A stretch of 64,000 bases of DNA from contig OU744732.1 in the NCBI GenBank assembly GCA_916613615.1, positions 48,475,227-48,539,226 on the forward strand, written 5' to 3'. A program made the translations under genes and the position numbers. This document shows positions 60,976 to 64,000 of this stretch, one piece after another (positions within the stretch are counted from its first letter, which is position 1; each line of letters starts with the position of its first letter). Source of the DNA: Steromphala cineraria (taxonomy: Eukaryota > Mollusca > Gastropoda > Trochida > Trochidae). Below the pieces are notes generated by a model. It saw only the letters and a program-made list of their open reading frames with translations. It was not told the DNA's origin and searched no databases.

Positions 60976-61154
60976 TGACGTCATAGCATGGTGGCATCAT
61001 TATTTATGATGCTAAAACGTCTGTGATATCATGTATATTCTTAATTGGCATTGTTAAAATATATATCCAAGGATAATCAAGTGAAAGTTCCATTGCTCAG
61101 AGAAGATTAAAATGGTGGTATATAACACACTTTTATAAACCTCCAGTGACGTCA
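60976..61154. promoter_or_regulatory. CRE-like sites
   Basis: TGACGTCA occurs at 60976-60983 and 61147-61154, with near-matches TGACGTTA at 60943 and TGACGTCG at 60959. No neighbouring gene was recognised. Confidence 0.4.
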
Positions 61155-61204
61155 CTCTATTGTTCTATTAGGTTCTTCTTTTACCGGATAAACCTCTTTG
61201 CCGG

Positions 61205-61256
61205 GCATTCTCCAAGAATGCCCAGGGCTTTCTTGAAGAATGCCCAGGGCTTTCTC
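61205..61256 (+). repeat. Short tandem duplication, 24-bp period
   Basis: AGAATGCCCAGGGCTTTCT occurs twice in direct orientation, preceded by a complementary GGGCATTCT, so the block can also fold back. Confidence 0.75.
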
Positions 61257-61387
61257 TTACTCAAGAAATTAACGGAAATTATAAGGATTATACACGTTTT
61301 GAAATACTTTGTTTCAAAGTCCTTCTTCGAATAAATACCATCACAAAATATCACATTTTTGACAAATCACAAATATAATGTTCGCAT

Positions 61388-61462
61388 GCCTGGTTTCGAA
61401 CTCTGCACCACTCGCTTACTAAACTGGGGCCTTTGACAACTCGGCTATTAAGGCCCACGAGA
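61388..61462 (-). repeat. tRNA-derived SINE head
   Basis: On the minus strand, TAGCCGAGTTGTCAAAGGC (box A, Ser/Leu type) is followed about 30 bases later by GAGTTCGAAACC (box B). The spacing and order fit an RNA polymerase III promoter. There is no matching acceptor stem, so it is not a functional tRNA. Confidence 0.55.
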
Positions 61463-61684
61463 ACAATGATGTATTTTCCACAGTGACAATCATGTGAACT
61501 TCACGAGGCAGATAGCGCATGCATTTCACGTTCACGGCTTGGGTAGCGAGCGCAAAGCACGTGCAGGGCGCGGATGTCTCTGTTTGCTCATGGTGATTCC
61601 CTACCAGTAAAAATCAATGAATCCATTTTTATACTTATTATTGAAATAATTTTGTTACTACGGTTTATCTCGGTTAATAAGTTA

Positions 61685-61823
61685 GATCAAAACCTCGCCC
61701 TCGGTGTTGTTTGATAATGTATGCCCTCAGCCTCGGGAAATTGGGGCGGGCCTGTCGGCCCTTTCCAATTTCCCTCTGCCGCGGGCTTACATTATCAACA
61801 ACACCTCTGGCTTGGTTTTGATC
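61685..61823. repeat. Long imperfect hairpin (foldback element)
   Basis: GATCAAAACC at 61685 pairs with GGTTTTGATC ending 61823. Pairing continues through GGTGTTGTTTGATAATGTA against TACATTATCAACAACACC and GGGAAATTGG against CCAATTTCCC, around a GC-rich loop. The structure is almost a complete palindrome of 139 bases. Confidence 0.8.
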
Positions 61824-61829
61824 CTACAC

Positions 61830-63870
61830 ATATAATGTAAATAATAAATTATCATCTGCCAATCGAAGAGTTTAATTCTAAATGCAAACCATTACAGACT
61901 TAACTAATCAGCTATAAATGATTAGAATACGACTTTCAGAGAAAAAAACTGAATACTTTCATGTAGTTTAAAGTGTATCACGAAGCTTCAAACTCTTTAA
62001 TATATATACTCGACAACGTCAAAGACATGTGTCAAATTAACATTGAAAAGCAGACAAAAGAAATTTAGCTATTACTTTATTTGCTGATAGGTAAGAAGAT
62101 GGTCTATGAACATCGAGTGAGTACTAGTGTAAGTCGCTACAAGCCAATATTTCGCCTCAATGATCATACTATTATCTTATAATTGTTTTAAATCTGTAAA
62201 CTAGAAAACGCAACTGATTTAAAATATCTTCTAAGTGCAAAGGAATCTACAGCTTTAATTCGTTTCAAAATATAGATCCAATACCAAATCATATTTTGTG
62301 GTCAAGAAGAATAGACTGCTGTACTCGACTAAGAATTTTCTGAAGAAGTTTTGCCATGCATTATGGGCATCTAACAATTAGAATATATTCTGTTAATAAT
62401 TGCAATGATAAAATGCAAAAAATTGATATCATGTTATATAGATAATTAGTAAATCAACACGACACCATATTTCATTAACGCCTTGCGTGTTTTATCCACA
62501 ATGTGGTTGCCTACCTTTGAAGGCATGAATACTAAAGTTGATGAAGAAACATGTTTACAGTTATCACCAGTCATATAGTAATATAAAACTGAGAGTTACG
62601 CCTTCCCTGACCTTGCTGTGTCCTTTTATGGATTGAAGCGGAAACCTTTTCAAAATGTTGTACCTCTCTATAGATGATATATAATTAATTGTAGATTCAC
62701 AGCACTAGAACTTTTCAAGTTTTTGTGTTTAAAGAATTGCTTGGTGATTGTATAACTCTTGAACTTGACCTTTGACATGTCAAGCTAATTCGACAGAGAT
62801 ATAAACGCTCACTTTGTATATTAGTTCTGAAGATCTTAATGAGATAAAGTTATATTTGTTAAATGGGCGCACAAGGCAGTAGTCCCTTTTCCCGTGACCT
62901 TGACAGTGAACTTTATGTTTGAATTATGATCATCTTTGATGGAAAGTGGCGGTTGGGGGCTGAAATCTTAATATTACAGAAAATAACATCAATCTTCTAT
63001 ACAAGTAGATGATTAACGAATAAAGTTTTGATGAATGATTTGTTCCATTGGAATACAGATAATATGAATGAATATTTGCCTGCAACTTTCAAAATGTCAT
63101 TTAAAGAAAAGCATTTTTCGATACAAAACTGAAAAAGACTTGTGTAAATGCTTACGATTTCACTTATCGATATCATACAAAATTACCAATTCAAATGCAC
63201 TCTCATACTTTGAGAGCACGTTATTACAAACACAATCTCGATTGCTGTAATTGTCGATAAAAGAGATTGATATCCATTAACCTTTTAGAAAGCTATTTGT
63301 TGAGAGTCAATTGACCTATTACGAATTTCCAAATACTCTTAAAAATGACAATCTAAAATTGTGATCACCCTCATATTTCATCCAATTAACCCGTGAGGGA
63401 GCATTCTAGTTGGTCATTGTATATTTTGGTTTTCTGTCTCCAACCGAGGGTCAAAGGTCTAGAGTAATACAAATGATTCCACGCATGACCTGTACCCACT
63501 TAGGAGCAATGCAGTCTCAGTTTACAAAAGGTTACATGTAGTTGTTATCATATTTTCAAAATAACAATATTTTGCACAAATTCAATTTATAAGTTAAAAA
63601 TCGTTGCAAAACCATTTAAACCATTGGCATATCGGCATTTATTGTTACCACACTATATCTCTATTAAAGGCTCGACTAGAGACAAGACTGTCAAATTATT
63701 GAGATTATTGGTGTGTCCTCATAACATGAAACTCATGAAAATCATGTTTCAGAGGTCCATTTTCATAACAACAATGTACAAGCAGAGAAATGGACATAAC
63801 GCATAAGTATTTGGCCCTCGGTAACCAAGCATGTCTAAAGGATGAAAAGCTAATGCAAAGTTTATTAACT
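61830..63870. other. AT-rich non-coding stretch
   Basis: No gene or element was recognised. Confidence 0.4.
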
Positions 63871-63894
63871 CATTTGAGAAGTGTTTCAAAAATA

Positions 63895-64000
63895 ACAAGA
63901 TCAAGTAGAAATGATCAAGTTTCAAGGGATCATGTATCAAGTATAGAGGATCAAGGATCAAAGGATCAACAATCAAGGATCAAGGATAGAAATCCAGGGA
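63895..64000 (+). repeat. Degenerate GGATCAA-type minisatellite at window edge
   Basis: AAGGATCAAGG, GATCAAAGGATCAAC and GGATCAAGGATAG repeat a 7-10 base unit with variation. The tract runs off the end of the window. The overlapping minus-strand frame (ILDPLYLIHDPLKLD) is just the translation of this repeat. Confidence 0.75.

Noticed and set aside
63749..63976. 75-codon minus-strand frame rich in DPL
   Set aside because: Translation of the GGATCAA minisatellite.

Overview
The window is eukaryotic, AT-rich DNA of low gene density, most likely from a bivalve mollusc or another lophotrochozoan. The evidence is threefold. One gene with interrupted exons and clean GT-AG introns encodes secreted modules (lectin-type, EGF-like, PAN) in a combination familiar from molluscs. 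Tandem arrays flanked by a (CCGT)n microsatellite and small hairpins resemble the pearl/HINE elements known in bivalves. Tiny non-autonomous DNA transposons and foldback elements are abundant. The species cannot be fixed from the sequence alone, and no bacterial-style operon or CRISPR array is seen.

Layout. 0-5.9 kb: unique AT-rich DNA with a perfect hairpin, a GC-rich quasi-palindromic satellite, a nested foldback and a first copy of a TTAAAGGGGC-type MITE. 5.9-10.7 kb: the only convincing host gene, with a signal-peptide exon, two exons of an F-type-lectin-like (FTP) domain ending in TGA (159 residues), then an EGF-like and a PAN-like exon in compatible phase. Its introns carry foldback MITEs. 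10.8-12.8 kb: a MITE, a broken Penelope-type GIY-YIG endonuclease fragment and a hairpin. 13-20 kb: mostly unannotatable AT-rich DNA, with a SINE at 15.4 kb. 20.9-24.9 kb: a decayed coding region (21.1-21.8 kb), a proline-rich open frame on the minus strand (22.2-22.55 kb) and a 145-bp tandem-array element. 27.1-28.3 kb: a SINE split by a 911-bp TIR element with a 10-bp target duplication. 33.2-34.3 kb: a Tc1/mariner-like MITE and another TTAAAGGGGC MITE. 35.9-36.5 kb: the 3' end of a non-LTR retrotransposon.

36.6-56.5 kb is a direct tandem segmental duplication. Copy A (about 36.63-46.78 kb) and copy B (about 47.35-56.51 kb) are separated by a TTAAAGGGGC MITE. Each copy serves as an empty-site control for insertions in the other. 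The last part holds a second hairpin/(CCGT)n/tandem-array element (59-60.2 kb), a tRNA-derived SINE head, a long hairpin and a GGATCAA-type minisatellite at the right edge.

No coordinated multi-gene system was found. The most interesting points are the stop codon and exon phases of the lectin-like gene, the tandem duplication with its insertion polymorphisms, and the concentration of perfect TGACGTCA octamers inside mobile DNA.
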